Assembly: GCF_030845175.1 (NCBI RefSeq)
Contig: NZ_CP132542.1
Coordinates: 372,001-436,000, forward strand
Direction of reading: 5' to 3'
Source of the DNA: Coralliovum pocilloporae
GTDB lineage: Bacteria; Pseudomonadota; Alphaproteobacteria; Rhizobiales; Cohaesibacteraceae
Length of the DNA: 64,000 bases
Below are positions 63,394-64,000 of this stretch, one piece after another. Position 1 is the first letter of the stretch. Every line of letters starts with the position of its first letter. The position numbers and the translations under genes are program-made. Under the pieces are notes generated by a model. It saw only the letters and a list, made by a program, of their open reading frames with translations, ran no database searches and had not been told where the DNA came from.

Positions 63394-64000
63394 ATGACTG
63401 CTCGCATGCTGCTCCTCGGGTCTGCATTCCTGACAGGATTGCTGTTACTGGTCCCGATTGCCTCTGCCCAGGACATCACCATAGGCCTTGGAGACGAAGC
63501 AACGGTCACAGAACGTGCCGTTCAGCTCATCGCACTGGTCACAGTCCTCAGTCTGGCACCATCCATCCTCGTTATGGTCACCAGCTTCACCCGTATTGTT
63601 GTTGTACTGTCACTGTTACGATCGGCTATCGGCCTGCAGTCTGCGCCACCCAATACGGTGATGATCAGTCTGGCACTGTTTCTGACGGCCTTCATCATGG
63701 AACCCGTTCTGTCCAAGGCCTATGAGGATGGTGTTCAGCCGCTCATCAACAATGAGATCGAGCTATCTGAAGCGTTTGAGCGCGCAACGGTTCCCGTCCA
63801 TGAGTTCATGCGCAAACACGTTCGGGAAAAGGATCTGGGCCTCTTTATGGATCTGGCAAAAGTTGATCCACCGGAAACCCCGGAGGCCATCCCTTTGCGT
63901 GTTCTGGTCCCGTCTTTCATGATCAGTGAATTGAGGCGGGCCTTTGAAATCGGCTTCCTGCTCTATCTGCCCTTTGTGATTATCGATCTGGTGATCGCGT
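63394..64000 (+). CDS. fliP: Flagellar export apparatus protein FliP (5' part, runs off the window)
   Basis: The first 202 codons are visible. A signal-like N-terminus (LLLGSAFLTGLLLLVPIASAQ) is followed by LVTVLSLAPSILVMVTSFTRIVVVLSLLR, the classic FliP block, and QSAPPNTVMISLALFLTAFIM. The large periplasmic segment and RVLVPSFMISELRRAFEIGFLLYLPF follow. FliP forms the core of the export gate with FliQ and FliR. The end is outside the window. It starts 61 bases after fliO on the same strand. Confidence 0.96.
   Translation, partial: MTARMLLLGSAFLTGLLLLVPIASAQDITIGLGDEATVTERAVQLIALVTVLSLAPSILVMVTSFTRIVVVLSLLRSAIGLQSAPPNTVMISLALFLTAFIMEPVLSKAYEDGVQPLINNEIELSEAFERATVPVHEFMRKHVREKDLGLFMDLAKVDPPETPEAIPLRVLVPSFMISELRRAFEIGFLLYLPFVIIDLVIA

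Overview
The window looks like part of an alphaproteobacterial chromosome (moderately high GC, probably a free-living flagellated species of the Rhodospirillales, Sneathiellales or Kordiimonadales type). The evidence is the purC-purS-(small membrane protein)-purQ ... purL-bolA-grxD series with the F1-ATPase zeta-type (DUF1476) gene beside purC, the recA-alaS order with icd close by, a CckA-type hybrid kinase, perfect TTAA-N7-TTAA CtrA boxes at flagellar genes, and a fused indolepyruvate ferredoxin oxidoreductase. The exact genus cannot be read from the sequence. No CRISPR array, prophage or integrated plasmid was seen. The accessory content is one IS5/IS427-type insertion sequence, two different inverted-repeat-bounded non-coding elements of about 266-269 bp, and a dispersed ~105-bp palindromic repeat.

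Layout. 1-5.75 kb: a tightly overlapping four-gene operon (hyuA, hyuB, a HisC-like aminotransferase, a maleate isomerase/Asp-Glu racemase-like enzyme). 5.8-9.8 kb: tRNA-Leu(UAA), gpt and cinA, then sfsA, map and radC. 9.8-14.7 kb: a CO-dehydrogenase-type maturation operon on the minus strand (MoxR ATPase, VWA protein, split XdhC, molybdopterin-binding/MobA fusion) with a possible 19-codon leader ORF. 14.9-18.2 kb: a BLUF photoreceptor, a small exported protein, and an orphan periplasmic binding protein coupled to a DmpA-type peptidase. 18.2-22.4 kb: fused IorAB with a divergent Lrp regulator. 22.4-28.2 kb: rpe, purB, a hydrolase-fold protein lacking its catalytic triad, an HpaI-type aldolase, a JmjC/cupin-like protein and the zeta-type inhibitor. 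28.5-38 kb: purine genes interrupted by the IS, a DMT exporter, a large MscS channel and a 266-bp TIR element, then bolA and grxD. 38-46.4 kb: a YrbL-like protein, ttcA, rpsD, an EAL-CBS-GGDEF protein, murI, trmJ and an MFS transporter. 46.5-55 kb: icd, a cyclic-nucleotide-type K+ channel, alaS, recA and the pseudouridine catabolism pair (PfkB kinase, psuG). 55-64 kb: cckA and the flagellar export/rod genes flhB-fliR-fliQ-fliE-flgC-flgB facing a very long FliO-like gene and fliP, which runs off the window.

How the parts work together. De novo purine synthesis (purB, C, S, Q, L), pentose/TCA metabolism (rpe, icd), translation (rpsD, alaS, ttcA, trmJ, map, tRNA) and repair (recA, radC) form the housekeeping frame. 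The flagellar block is probably controlled by the CckA-CtrA pathway, because two perfect CtrA sites lie in the divergent flgB/fliO intergenic region and cckA sits immediately downstream of flhB. The most unusual items are the CtrA-box pair with the giant FliO, the two mobile-looking inverted-repeat elements, the hydrolase-fold protein that has lost all three catalytic residues, and the hyuAB-aminotransferase-isomerase operon, whose substrate is unknown.
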